A stretch of 64,000 nt of DNA, from NCBI RefSeq assembly GCF_000719265.1, contig NZ_JOFL01000001.1:62001-126000 (forward strand), read 5' to 3'. The notes below the pieces were generated by a model. That model did not search any database. It saw only the letters and a list, made by a program, of their open reading frames with translations, and was not told the origin of the DNA. The translations under genes were made by a program, and so were the position numbers. This DNA comes from Streptomyces roseoverticillatus. Its GTDB lineage: Bacteria; Actinomycetota; Actinomycetes; Streptomycetales; Streptomycetaceae. This document shows positions 16,008 through 24,662 of the stretch, piece after piece (positions within the stretch are counted from its first letter, which is position 1; every line of letters begins with the position of its first letter).

Positions 16008-17696
16008 TCACTGCTTGGGCAGGGCGATGGACTGCGAGTGGCGGAAGACGTTGCGCGGGTCGTAGGCGGCCTTCACGCGCTGCAGGCGGGGGTAGTTGTC
16101 CTTGTAGTAGAGCGTGGTCCAGGGCACCCCGGACTTGTTCTGCTGCGGGTCGGTGATGTCGCTGTCGGGGTAGTTGATGTAGCAGCCGTCGGCGGCCGGG
16201 CCGGGGACGGGATAGCCGCCGGTGGAGGCGAAGACGTCGGCGTAGACCTCGCGGGTCCAGGCGAGGTTCTGCGGATCCTGGTCCTTGCCGGGCCAGAAGC
16301 TCTGGAAGAGGCCCTTGAAGATGGAGTCGCGCTGGGCGGAGGCCGTGTCGCCGGAGCGCACCGTGTTGATCTTCCCGCCGTAGGAGAGCAGGACGACCAT
16401 CGAGTTGGGGTTCTGCAGGTCGGTGCGCGTCAGGTGCTTGTAGAGGGAGGCGATCTGGGCGTCGTTGAAGGCCTTGCGCAGGTAGGCGGACTTGTGGATG
16501 CCGCGCAGGGTGGGGTTGGTGAGCGTGGGGTTGTTGGTGCCCAGGAAGCGGACTGAGGCCAGCCAGGGCACGCGCTGCGGGGTGAAGAAGTCGGGCATCG
16601 GGCCCTGCTCGCCCACCGCGGAGGTCAGCGGCTCGGCCTTGATGCCGAGGGCCGAGGTGATCGAGGCGACGTAGGCCGTGATGAGCTTCTCCGCATCGGG
16701 CACGGTGGCGTCCATCTGCGTGAGCAGCCCGATGCTGTTGTTCGCCCGGTGGTTGATCATCAGGAAGCTGCAGAGCGAGGCGTACGGCGAGTCGGGGCTG
16801 CCGTTCTTCTCGTGCCAGGTCCCGAAGTTCTTCACCAGGGTGGCGAAGCGCGTCTTGTCCAGCTTGCTCCAGGGCAGGGAGATCGCGCTGACGTAGACGT
16901 CCTTCGGCGGGTGCATCAGCTGCTTGGCGGGCTCGCTGCCGGTCGCGTCCGGCGAACGGAACCAGTAGCGGGTGATCACGCCGTAGTTGCCGCCGCCCGC
17001 GCCGGTGTGCGCCCACCACAGGTCGCGGTTCGGGTCGTCGGGCTCGCGGGTCGCCACCACGGCCCGTGCGGTGCCGTCGGCGTTCACGACGACGACCTCG
17101 ACGGCGTAGAGGTGGTCGACGGTGAGGCCGTGCCTGCGCGAGAGCATTCCATAGCCACCGCCGCTGATGTGACCCCCGACGCCCACGGAATAGCACATGC
17201 CGCCGGGGAGGGCCACCCCCCAGCCCTTGTAGAGGGATTCGTAGACGTGCAGCAGCGTGGCCCCGGCCTCGACGACGAAGGCCTTGCGCTGCTCGTCGTA
17301 GCCGACCTGGTCCATGGCCGTCATGTCGACGACGATCTGGACGTCGGGGTTGTAGACGAAGTCGGCGTAGCAGTGCCCGCCGCCGCGTATGGATATCCGC
17401 TTGCCGGCTCGGACGGCCTCCTGCACGGTCCGGACGACCTGTTCGGTGGTGTGCACGATGCGCACGGACTCGGGTCGGCCCACCCAGCGGGTGTTGTTGC
17501 CGACGACCAGGTCGGCGTAGCGCGGGTCGTCCGGGAGTACGGTGACCGCCGCAGGTGCACCCGCGCCGGCCTCCGCCCCGGCGCCGGTGCCCGCCGCGGC
17601 GGCCCGGGTGGGCGCGAGGCCCGTCTGTGTCACGGCGACGCCCGCCACTGCGGCGGCGGTGCCGGTCAGCATGGTTCGTCTGTTCAGCATGCCCAT
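16008..17696 (-). CDS. Tat-exported berberine-bridge-type FAD oxidase (bicovalent flavin)
   Basis: This 562-aa flavoprotein oxidase is of the PCMH/BBE family. The N-terminal NRRTMLTGTAAAVAG is a twin-arginine signal, so the enzyme should be exported folded. The FAD domain shows SIRGGGHCYADF with His108 and GGMCYSVGVGGHISGGGYG with Cys168, the two residues that bind FAD covalently in bicovalent members. WWAHTGAGGGNYGVITRYWF follows. The C-terminal BBE segment includes GCYINYPDSDI and YKDNYPRLQRVKAAYDPRNVFRHSQSI. Bicovalent enzymes of this kind oxidise carbohydrates or tailor natural products. It lies 33 nt after the cupin gene and 22 nt before the SDR, so one operon is likely. Confidence 0.93.
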   Translation of the reverse strand: MGMLNRRTMLTGTAAAVAGVAVTQTGLAPTRAAAAGTGAGAEAGAGAPAAVTVLPDDPRYADLVVGNNTRWVGRPESVRIVHTTEQVVRTVQEAVRAGKRISIRGGGHCYADFVYNPDVQIVVDMTAMDQVGYDEQRKAFVVEAGATLLHVYESLYKGWGVALPGGMCYSVGVGGHISGGGYGMLSRRHGLTVDHLYAVEVVVVNADGTARAVVATREPDDPNRDLWWAHTGAGGGNYGVITRYWFRSPDATGSEPAKQLMHPPKDVYVSAISLPWSKLDKTRFATLVKNFGTWHEKNGSPDSPYASLCSFLMINHRANNSIGLLTQMDATVPDAEKLITAYVASITSALGIKAEPLTSAVGEQGPMPDFFTPQRVPWLASVRFLGTNNPTLTNPTLRGIHKSAYLRKAFNDAQIASLYKHLTRTDLQNPNSMVVLLSYGGKINTVRSGDTASAQRDSIFKGLFQSFWPGKDQDPQNLAWTREVYADVFASTGGYPVPGPAADGCYINYPDSDITDPQQNKSGVPWTTLYYKDNYPRLQRVKAAYDPRNVFRHSQSIALPKQ

Positions 17697-17729
17697 GGTT
17701 CTCTCTGTGCGTACCAGTGTTTTCGCCGG

Positions 17730-18248
17730 TCAGCTGCCCCAGATGATGCCGAGACCGAGCTTCTCCGCGACCTCCTGCGTGCGCTCGACGGACCAGCGGT
17801 CACCGACCGGTGCGGCGGCCCCCATGTGCACGGGATATCCACCGTCCAGGAAGAACCGCTCGAATCCGCCGGGGCAGGTCAGCACGTACAGATCGGCCGT
17901 CTCGCTCTCCACCAGATACGAATGCGGGATTCCGCGCGGCAGGAAGAGCACGCTGCCGCCTTCGAGGAGTTCGGTGCGGTCGCCCACGGTGGCGCGTACG
18001 CCACCGCTGCCGATCATGAAGATCTCGTCCTCGAGCGTGTGGATGTGGCTCGGGGAGCGCTCGCCGAGCTTCGCCGCGAAATGGGTCATCCCCATGGCGC
18101 CCCTGGTCTGTTCGGCCGTGAGCTTCACGGTCACCAGGGATCCCTTTCCCCACAGCCGCTGTGCTCCGTCACCCGGTTTGAGGACGGCCGGCAGGATCTC
18201 GTCCTTGCCGAAGGGGAGTTCTTCCCGCCCGTGCGGCGCTGTCGTCAT
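17730..18248 (-). CDS. Cupin-domain protein (quercetin-dioxygenase-like)
   Basis: The ATG at 18248 has a strong GGAGGAGAA site. The 172-aa protein carries one cupin barrel: SHIHTLEDEIFMIGSGG matches cupin motif 1 with two His and a Glu as metal ligands, and LPRGIPHSYLVES matches motif 2 with the fourth-ligand His. A Trp/Gly-rich segment QRLWGKGSLVTVK leads into the barrel, as in quercetin 2,3-dioxygenase-like proteins. It is the first gene of the operon with the flavoenzyme and SDR. Dioxygenase or isomerase activity is possible; the substrate is not readable. Confidence 0.88.
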   Translation of the reverse strand: MTTAPHGREELPFGKDEILPAVLKPGDGAQRLWGKGSLVTVKLTAEQTRGAMGMTHFAAKLGERSPSHIHTLEDEIFMIGSGGVRATVGDRTELLEGGSVLFLPRGIPHSYLVESETADLYVLTCPGGFERFFLDGGYPVHMGAAAPVGDRWSVERTQEVAEKLGLGIIWGS

Positions 18249-18337
18249 TTCTCCTCCAGATCCCTTGCGGTGCTGGGCAGCGCCCGACCGGCTGGTTCCG
18301 AGCGTTGCCCAGGGAACCCGGGAGCGACAAGACAGCT

Positions 18338-18409
18338 GAGCCCAATCCGTCAAGTGGCTCTGCGCAGCGATGAGTTCACGCTGCGCGAGACCGGAAACGG
18401 ATTGGGCTC
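18338..18409. promoter_or_regulatory. Nested inverted repeats upstream of the cupin operon
   Basis: A perfect 13-nt inverted repeat, GAGCCCAATCCGT (18338-18350) and ACGGATTGGGCTC (18397-18409), encloses a second perfect one, GCGCAGCG (18362-18369) and CGCTGCGC (18379-18386). The outer arms contain AATCC/GGATT, which is unusually AT-rich for this genome. It lies 90 nt before the cupin ATG and 63 nt after the stop of the gene upstream, both on the minus strand. It could be a terminator for the upstream gene, a two-site operator, or a structured leader. Confidence 0.6.
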
Positions 18410-18471
18410 TGCTTTTCTGTTCGGTTGTGGTGGGGGCGGGCGCAGGCTGCGCGCCGCTGAACGGAAAGTGA

Positions 18472-19551
18472 CTACCGGGCGCCCTGAACGGCTCGTTCCC
18501 GGTAATCGCAGTACTTTTCCGCGGGGTTCTCGAAGTAGCTCCAGGGCAGGGAGCCGACGCAGCCGTCGACGAGCCGGAATTGTTCGAGGGCCTCCGCGTG
18601 GCGCTTCTGCTTGACGAGGAAGAAGGCCAGCAGGTGCCGGGCCTCGGGCAGGCGCGGGTGGTCGGGCCGGACGGCCGGGAGGTCGGCGAGCAGGGCGTCG
18701 ACCATGGCCGTGGCCTCGGGGGTGCGGTAGTGCTTGCCGTTGAACGGCCGGTCGAGGTGCTCGAAGTGGGCGACGAGCCGCAGGGCGGGCAGGAGGGTGC
18801 CGGCCGGGGCGCCGGCTGCCGCCTTGTCCGCGAAGTCGCGGGCCAGTTCCGCCGAGCCGTGCCACTTCTCGCACCAGTACTGGAGGGCGCTGTAGTGCGC
18901 CTCGTAGTGCAAGGGGGCGCGGCCGGTGATCTCGGCCCAGAGCTCGTGCACGTACGCGTGCGGGTAGCCGAGGCCGAGTCCTGCCCAGAGGTCGGAGACG
19001 AGCGGGGAGGGGTCCTCGGGGTTGAGCTCGACCGCCCGGGTGATGTCCTCGCGGGCCCGCAGCAGGACGCGGTGGAAGCCCTCGAACTGCTCGGCCGAGG
19101 TCCGGTCCGCAGTACTGGCGCCCCGCAGTTCCCAGGCGAGGAAGACGGTGGACCGGGCGCGCACGGCCGCGGCGTCGGGGTCGCCCGGGCGTGCGGCCTC
19201 CCAGGCCGTGAGCCAGGCGTCCTCGTCGGCCGCGGCCTGCGCGAGGGAGATGACGAGCGCGGTCCGGCGCTCCCAGTCCTTGCCGATGGCGGTCATGGCC
19301 CGGGCCGCGGGCTCCCAAGCGCCGCGCTCCGCCGCCTCACGTGCGCCGTCGATCTGCGGGTCGTGCAGCAGCCGCTCGGCGTCCTGCCGGTCCTGCGGGA
19401 GCAGGCCGAGGGCGGCCGCTTCCTTGGAGAGCCGGGCGGGCGAGGGGGTGGTTGCCTTCTCGCGCTCGGGCCGTGCGGCGGCGCCCTTGCGGTTCCGGTA
19501 CCAGAAGTAGATCCAGACGGCTATGACGAGGAGGGGCAGCAGTCGTGCCAC
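18472..19551 (-). CDS. Membrane-anchored helical-repeat protein, function unknown
   Basis: This 359-aa protein has an N-terminal anchor MARLLPLLVIAVWIYFWY followed by basic RNRKG, so the bulk is cytoplasmic (N-out) or the reverse. The rest is Ala/Leu/Glu/Arg-rich helix pairs with Trp and Tyr at regular places (DEDAWLTAWEAARPGDPDAA, WCEKWHGSAELARDFADKAA, EARHLLAFFLVKQKRHAEALEQFRLVDG), which looks like a solenoid related to TPRs; DUF4034-like proteins have similar features. The ATG at 19551 is the natural start. It is directly downstream of the M48 peptidase gene (51 nt) and probably co-transcribed. Confidence 0.75.
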   Translation of the reverse strand: MARLLPLLVIAVWIYFWYRNRKGAAARPEREKATTPSPARLSKEAAALGLLPQDRQDAERLLHDPQIDGAREAAERGAWEPAARAMTAIGKDWERRTALVISLAQAAADEDAWLTAWEAARPGDPDAAAVRARSTVFLAWELRGASTADRTSAEQFEGFHRVLLRAREDITRAVELNPEDPSPLVSDLWAGLGLGYPHAYVHELWAEITGRAPLHYEAHYSALQYWCEKWHGSAELARDFADKAAAGAPAGTLLPALRLVAHFEHLDRPFNGKHYRTPEATAMVDALLADLPAVRPDHPRLPEARHLLAFFLVKQKRHAEALEQFRLVDGCVGSLPWSYFENPAEKYCDYRERAVQGAR

Positions 19552-19602
19552 GGGAGTTCGGCTCGATTCGTGAGAACGGGAAAAGGAGACTGGGCGCGGA
19601 GG

Positions 19603-21210
19603 TCACGCGTGCGCGGCCCGCGGCAGCAGCCTGCGCAGCGGCGCGGTGTCGGGGACGTCAGCGACGGCCGCCTCCAGGGCCTGCGGCAGCAAGGTGTCGT
19701 AGCCGTCCGGCAGGTGCAGCCGGGCGCTCTCCGCCCAGGACAGCTCCCACCAGGCGGCCCGGGCGTCCACGAGCTCCAGCAGGACGAGGCTGGACAGGCC
19801 GTCGAGGAGCGCCGGGCGCAGGAATTCGCGCGCGGCCCGGCCGCTCGCCTGCTGCGCGGCCCGCGACTGCGGGAGGCCGGCGGCTATCTGCCACATGGTG
19901 CCGCGGTCTGCCGCGTCGAGCAGGGCGTGCACGGTGGTGCGGCCGCCGATGACGCGGGCCATGGCGTCCCGGAGGGGCTCCGCGTCGGCCTCGTGGCCGG
20001 CGCGGATGCCGTGGTGGACGAGCTCGGGCCAGTCGGCGCGGGGCATGTGCAGCGCTTCCCGGGTGAGGGTGGCCGCTTCGAGGTCGGCGAAGACGCGAGC
20101 GGGGTCGTCCAGCAGGGCCATGGCGGGGCCGGCGGGCCGGCCGCCGCGCCCGTCGTCGGGCATGGCCTCGATGAGGCGGACCCGCTCGGCGGTCGGGGGG
20201 TGCGCGTCGTACGGGGAGGGGTCGCCCGGCGGGAGGTCGCGGCGCAGCGCGTCGAGCTCTTCCTGGCGGGCCGGTTCGGCGAGCAGCCGGCCCAGCCCGC
20301 CGTAGAACTGGCCGTACGGGGGCAGGAGTCCGGCGGCCACGCCGACGGAGGCGTACCCGCGGAGGTAGAAGCCGTGGGCGGCGTCGAGGACGACGGTCTC
20401 CCGCAGGGCGGAGGCGGTGGCGTCGCGGCCCGCGATCCGGGCGGCGAGCCGGTCGGCGGCGAGCTCCTGGCGGCGGGCGTCGCTCCGGGTGGCCCGCAGG
20501 GCGAACTTGCCGTAGGCGATGAAGAGCTTGCTCATCTGACGGTAGCTCCACCCGGCGCCGCGGGTGTCCACCTCCTTGGCCTTGCGGCCCTTGCGGAGGG
20601 CCTTCTCGGCGGCCTCCTCCTGGCGCAGCCGCTCCTTCTCCACCCGCTCCTCCGCCCGCTCGGCGAAGGCGTTCACCGTGCGGGCGACGGCGTGCCGGCC
20701 GCGGGCGGTGATGGCGGAGAGGCGGGTGTCGGCGTGCCCGTAGTGGCCGAACTCGTGGGCGAGGACGGCGCGCAGCTGGGCCTCGTCGAGGCCGGTCATC
20801 AGGGGGACGCCGAGGTAGAGCCGGCGGCGGCCGGGCAGGAGGCCGAGCAGACGGGCGTTCTCGGAGACGGCGGCGTTGACGGTGCCGGTGAGGAGGATCT
20901 CGTCGGGCATGCGGGTGCCGGCGGCGCCGGCCACCTCGCGCACGGCGGCCCAGAGCCGCGGCTGCTGCTGCTCGGTGACGGGCAGGCCTTCGTCACCGTC
21001 GTCCTTGGGAGTGCGGACGAGCAGCATTCCGCGGATGACGGGGAAGGCCAGCAGGGCGAGGACGACGGTGAGCTTGAGGGCGAGGGGATTCACGCCCCGC
21101 CAATAAACGGCGACTCCGATTCCGGCGAAGACGCCGAGGACGACGAAGCACAGGAGATAGAAACCCGCGAGCACGACAAGTGCACGCAGGGCACGCAGAA
21201 CAACGCCCAT
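19603..21210 (-). CDS. M48-family membrane metallopeptidase
   Basis: This 535-aa zinc protease starts at ATG 21210. Two hydrophobic helices (about 8-37 and 43-65) anchor it. The zinc motif HEFGH sits at 152-156 (AHEFGHYGHADTRLSA), and the third ligand Glu is probably in RRQELAADRLAARIAG, as in HtpX/Ste24-type enzymes. The C-terminal 200 residues are an Ala/Arg-rich extension beyond the catalytic domain. M48 enzymes cut membrane or misfolded proteins. The gene upstream (acidic protein, 21392-21808) and downstream (helical repeat protein) are on the same strand, but a hairpin at 21328 separates it from the former. Confidence 0.9.
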   Translation of the reverse strand: MGVVLRALRALVVLAGFYLLCFVVLGVFAGIGVAVYWRGVNPLALKLTVVLALLAFPVIRGMLLVRTPKDDGDEGLPVTEQQQPRLWAAVREVAGAAGTRMPDEILLTGTVNAAVSENARLLGLLPGRRRLYLGVPLMTGLDEAQLRAVLAHEFGHYGHADTRLSAITARGRHAVARTVNAFAERAEERVEKERLRQEEAAEKALRKGRKAKEVDTRGAGWSYRQMSKLFIAYGKFALRATRSDARRQELAADRLAARIAGRDATASALRETVVLDAAHGFYLRGYASVGVAAGLLPPYGQFYGGLGRLLAEPARQEELDALRRDLPPGDPSPYDAHPPTAERVRLIEAMPDDGRGGRPAGPAMALLDDPARVFADLEAATLTREALHMPRADWPELVHHGIRAGHEADAEPLRDAMARVIGGRTTVHALLDAADRGTMWQIAAGLPQSRAAQQASGRAAREFLRPALLDGLSSLVLLELVDARAAWWELSWAESARLHLPDGYDTLLPQALEAAVADVPDTAPLRRLLPRAAHA

Positions 21211-21327
21211 GGGGCAGGGGCCCTCACACGGAAATAGAGGAATGGTCGGTGCACCGGGGGGAGAATCGCCAGTATGCCGCACAGGGTTTTGAATTGGCAA
21301 AATATTATGAAATGCGGCAACACGTGC

Positions 21328-21358
21328 AGCGGCGGCGGCCCGAGGGGCCGCCGCCGCT
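21328..21358 (-). terminator. Perfect 14-bp hairpin terminator
   Basis: AGCGGCGGCGGCCC (21328-21341) pairs exactly with GGGCCGCCGCCGCT (21345-21358) around a GAG loop. It lies 34 nt beyond the stop of the acidic-protein gene on the minus strand and upstream of the M48 start. Confidence 0.75.
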
Positions 21359-21391
21359 GGGTACCGGACGGGTCCGGGTCAGGTCAGGGCG

Positions 21392-21808
21392 TCAGGTCCA
21401 GGTCTCCGGCCGCGGGTCGTGGAGGGCGGGGTCCTCGGGGGCGGGGCGGTCCCGGAGCTCGGGCGGGACGGCTCCGTTCGACGGGTAGAGCAGGCGCCCG
21501 AGGGCATAGGGCTCGGCGTAGGTGGTGACCAGGCGGCGGACGGTGGCGGCGTCGGCCGTCACCGGGAAGGGGCGGCGGTCGGCGTCCGCGTCGTCCGCGC
21601 TGGGGTCGGGGTCGGTCAGGGTCGACCACATGTCCTCGGCCGCGCTGATGAGCTGGTCGAGTTCGTCGCGCACCCCCTGCCAGGCGCCTTCGCGCACCGC
21701 CTCGTCGATGCGGGAGAGGGTGCCGAGGATGCTGGCGTAGTCCTCGGCCAGCTGGTCCTCCTGGGGGGACGGGGCAAGGGTGTTGGCGACTGGCTCGGTG
21801 GTGTACAC
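21392..21808 (-). CDS. Acidic hypothetical protein (138 aa)
   Basis: The GTG at 21808 follows TGGAGG with good spacing, and codon use is typical. The protein is Asp/Glu-rich, with a predicted helical hairpin (QEDQLAEDYASILGTLSRIDEAVRE and WQGVRDELDQLISAAEDMWS), an acidic linker DPDPSADDADADRR, and a C-terminal half rich in Pro and Arg ending RPETWT. No signal peptide, membrane segment or known motif is visible. It is a single-gene unit ending at the hairpin at 21328. It may be a small intracellular adaptor, but nothing shows this directly. Confidence 0.65.
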   Translation of the reverse strand: MYTTEPVANTLAPSPQEDQLAEDYASILGTLSRIDEAVREGAWQGVRDELDQLISAAEDMWSTLTDPDPSADDADADRRPFPVTADAATVRRLVTTYAEPYALGRLLYPSNGAVPPELRDRPAPEDPALHDPRPETWT

Positions 21809-21930
21809 GGCACCTCCACGCAAGGGGAAACGGTCAAGGCCGGGGTGGATGCGTACGAAACCCCCGCCCCGGCATCGTCGCGCGCCGCGGGGCCGACCAG
21901 CGCTCTCCACCGTCACCGGTCGGCGATATA

Positions 21931-23169
21931 TCACTCGCACGGGCGAGCGGGGTGGTGACGCCGCGGGCCGGGGGGCCGCGGCGGCCGGGTCGCCCGGGCG
22001 AGCCACACCGTCGCGAGCAGGCACACCGCGGTCATGGCGCACAGCACCGCCGGCACCGCCCGTACGCCCGACAGCTCGATCGCCCTGCCCAGTGCGGGGC
22101 CCGCGGCGACGCCGCCCACCATGGACGCGGCGATCACGTAGGCGGCGGCGCGGCGGGCGGTGGGGACGGTGCGGTGGAGCCACGGCAGGCCGGTGGGGAA
22201 GATCGGCGCGATGAACAGGCCCACGCCCGCGTACGCGTAGGGGGCGAGGCCGGGCACGGCCGCGGCGCCCGTGCAGAGCAGCATGCCGGCGCAGCTGACG
22301 GCGACGATCACCGGCTCGGTCAGGCGTACGGCCAGCGGCACCACCAGGAAGCGGCCGGCCGTCAGCATCAGCCAGTAGACGGAGGTGGCGGATGCGGCCG
22401 TCGCGGTTCCGTATCCGACGGTTTCGAGGTGGGTGGGCTCCCAGCCGCCGACGCCCGCTTCGACGCCGACGTGCACGACGTACAGCAGGACGAACGCGCC
22501 CATGAGCAGCACCGTCCGGCCGGCTCGCGGCGGAGGGGCGGGCGGCCCGGCCGGGCCTTCGGCGGCCGGGGCCGGTTCCCGGTCACGGACCCCCTTCAGG
22601 AAGAGGAGGAGGCCGGCCGCGAGGGCTCCGCAGGCGAGGAAGGCCACGGGGTAGCGGCCGGGTCCGAGGAGGCCGATGAGGGCGGGGCCGGCGACCGCGC
22701 CGATGCCGAAGTGGGCGTTGAGGACGTTGAGCATGGCGGTGCTGCGGCGTCCGAAGCCGGTGGCGAACAGCTGGTTGAGGCCGTAGTCGATGCCGCCGAA
22801 GCCGAAGCCCGCGACCAGCGCGGCCGCCAGGGCGAGCGGCCAGGCGGGGGCGAGGGCGAAGGCGATGCTGCCGAGGGCCATCAGGGCGTAGGAGGAGCCG
22901 AGGAGCACGCGGTTGCCGGTGCGGCCGTGGATGCGGTTGAAGGCGAGGACGCCGGTCACGCCGCCGGCGAAGTGGGCGCTCAGTCCGAGCCCCGCGGCGG
23001 AGGGGGACAGCCCGAACTCCTCGCGCAGGGCGGGGATCGCGGGCCCGTAGAGGGACTGGAGGGCGCCGATGAGGACGAACCCCACGCAGGAGGCGGCGAC
23101 GGCGGCGCGCGTGAACAGGGCCGTGTCCCGTCGCACGGGGACGCGCACGCCGGTGATCGGGTCGGTCAT
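21931..23169 (-). CDS. MFS transporter (FucP/YbjJ-like), last gene of the glycosyltransferase operon
   Basis: This 412-aa, 12-helix major facilitator starts at an ATG at 23169 that overlaps the GMC gene stop by 4 nt (ATGA). The first helix, FVLIGALQSLYGPAIPALREEFGLS, and the fifth-helix region, LNVLNAHFGIGAVAGPALIGL, resemble the fucose/proton symporter group (NxxHxxFGxGAxxGP). GRTGNRVLLGSSYALMALG is the loop-2/3 MFS motif. A polar central loop ([19 protein letters not shown]) separates the halves. As the distal gene of the operon it probably imports a precursor or exports the product of the enzymes encoded upstream. The substrate is unknown. Confidence 0.88.
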   Translation of the reverse strand: MTDPITGVRVPVRRDTALFTRAAVAASCVGFVLIGALQSLYGPAIPALREEFGLSPSAAGLGLSAHFAGGVTGVLAFNRIHGRTGNRVLLGSSYALMALGSIAFALAPAWPLALAAALVAGFGFGGIDYGLNQLFATGFGRRSTAMLNVLNAHFGIGAVAGPALIGLLGPGRYPVAFLACGALAAGLLLFLKGVRDREPAPAAEGPAGPPAPPPRAGRTVLLMGAFVLLYVVHVGVEAGVGGWEPTHLETVGYGTATAASATSVYWLMLTAGRFLVVPLAVRLTEPVIVAVSCAGMLLCTGAAAVPGLAPYAYAGVGLFIAPIFPTGLPWLHRTVPTARRAAAYVIAASMVGGVAAGPALGRAIELSGVRAVPAVLCAMTAVCLLATVWLARATRPPRPPGPRRHHPARPCE

Positions 23170-24662
23170 GGGCGCCCCGGTGCCGTGTTCAGGAAGCGTT
23201 CGGCGATCTCGTGGGCGAAGGCCATCACGGTGCCCTGCGGGCTGATGCCGGTGACGCCGGGCAGGACGCTCGCGTCGCACACGCGCAGGCCCCGGAAGCC
23301 GTGGGGGCGGCCGTGCTCGTCACAGACGCCGCCGCGCTCCGGGAGGCCCATGCGGGCGGACGCCATGCCGTGCACGGACACCAGTTCCCAGTCGCCGGGG
23401 CGGACGCGGCGGCAGAACTCCTCGGCCTCGGCGCGGGAGTGGAGCGGGCGCGCCGAGGCCACCGGCGGTATCAGCTCCCGGGCGCCCGCGGCGAACAGCA
23501 CCTCGCAGGTGTGCCGGAACGCCTCGCGCAGCCGGCTGTGGTCGGCGGAGGTCATGCCGTGCCGCAGGAGGAGCCCGCCGCGCGGCATGGCCGTGATCCG
23601 CGCCCTGCCCTGCATGCGGACCTGGGTGGTGTACGACCCGAGCGTCGCGAAGGCGGCGAGCAGCCGGTCGAGGAGCTGCGGGGGGCGGCTCGCGAGCGCG
23701 GCGGCGAGCGTGCCGCGCGTGACGTTGGACGGCATCATCAGCACCCCGTCGCCGGCGAATTCGTGGACCTGTGCGGTGAAGATGGTGCCCCGGTCCGCGT
23801 GGACGGGCTCGTCGAAGCGGGCGACGGTGCGGAGGTTGACGTGCAGGGCCAGCTCGCGGCCCGCGGTACGGCGGTGGATGCGGCTGCGCTGCAGGAGCGC
23901 GGGCGTCTGCAGCGGGCCGGCGGCGAGGAAGACCTCGCGGGCCCGGTGGACGGCGGTCCGCCCGCCGGGCCCCGCCGCGAGGACGCCGACCGCCGCGCCG
24001 TCCTGGTGCAGGATCCGCAGGACGCGGGTGCCGGGGAGGATCCGGGCGCCCAGCGCCTCGGCTTCGGGGAGGTAGCTGACGGCCATGCTCTGTTTGGCGC
24101 CGGTGGGGCAGCCGGTGGTGCAGCGGTTGCTGTGGCGGCAGCCGAGGACGGCCCGCCGGGCGTGCTGCCAGCGCCGGCCGAGCCGCTCGGCCCCGGCCGC
24201 GAGCAGGCGGGAGTCGTGGTTGCCGGCCCCGTGCGGCTGGGCGGCGACGCCGAGGCGGCGGGTGATGAGGGCAAGGTGCGCGGCGAGGTCGGCGGCGAGG
24301 TATCCGGCCACGCCGGACTCGGCGGCCCAGCGGCCCAGCAGGGCGGGCGGTGGCTCCCACAGCAGCCCGCCGTTGACGACGGTGGTGCCGCCGACGCAGC
24401 GCCCTTCCCCGTAGGCGAAGGTGGGGGTGCCGAACACGGGGGTCAGGCCGCCCTGCCGGTAGAGGCCGCGCATGTTCTCGGCGGGCGTGGCGGCGGCGAT
24501 GCGGTCGGTGCTGACGCGCGGGCCCTCCTCCAGGACGGTCACCTGCAGCCCGGCGGCCGCGAGTTCCCGCGCGACGACGCTGCCGCCGGCGCCTGATCCG
24601 ACCACGAGGATGTCGCTGTCGGTGCCGGCGGGGTGCCGCGTACGGAAGGGACGCGGGCTCAC
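23166..24662 (-). CDS. GMC-family FAD oxidoreductase
   Basis: This 498-aa enzyme starts at GTG 24662, overlapping the preceding stop by 4 nt. The Rossmann motif DILVVGSGAGGSVVARELAAAG (18-39) and YGEGRCVGGTTVVNGGLLWEPP (about 95, GMC flavin-attachment-type loop) are clear. C-terminal SVHGMASARMG contains the catalytic His, and LRVCDASVLPGVTGISPQGTVMAFAHEIAE is the closing GMC signature. A Cys-rich insert, GCRHSNRCTTGCPTGAKQS (about 175), is typical of the long-chain alcohol oxidase / cholesterol-oxidase-like branch. It oxidises an alcohol to a carbonyl; in this operon that carbonyl could feed the class III aminotransferase (inference). Confidence 0.9.
   Translation of the reverse strand: MSPRPFRTRHPAGTDSDILVVGSGAGGSVVARELAAAGLQVTVLEEGPRVSTDRIAAATPAENMRGLYRQGGLTPVFGTPTFAYGEGRCVGGTTVVNGGLLWEPPPALLGRWAAESGVAGYLAADLAAHLALITRRLGVAAQPHGAGNHDSRLLAAGAERLGRRWQHARRAVLGCRHSNRCTTGCPTGAKQSMAVSYLPEAEALGARILPGTRVLRILHQDGAAVGVLAAGPGGRTAVHRAREVFLAAGPLQTPALLQRSRIHRRTAGRELALHVNLRTVARFDEPVHADRGTIFTAQVHEFAGDGVLMMPSNVTRGTLAAALASRPPQLLDRLLAAFATLGSYTTQVRMQGRARITAMPRGGLLLRHGMTSADHSRLREAFRHTCEVLFAAGARELIPPVASARPLHSRAEAEEFCRRVRPGDWELVSVHGMASARMGLPERGGVCDEHGRPHGFRGLRVCDASVLPGVTGISPQGTVMAFAHEIAERFLNTAPGRP

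Noticed and set aside
18580..21237. An 885-codon plus-strand open frame
   Set aside because: It runs antisense across two real genes (helical repeat protein and M48 peptidase) and has a low-complexity Gly/Ala/Val/Glu product; GC-bias artefact.
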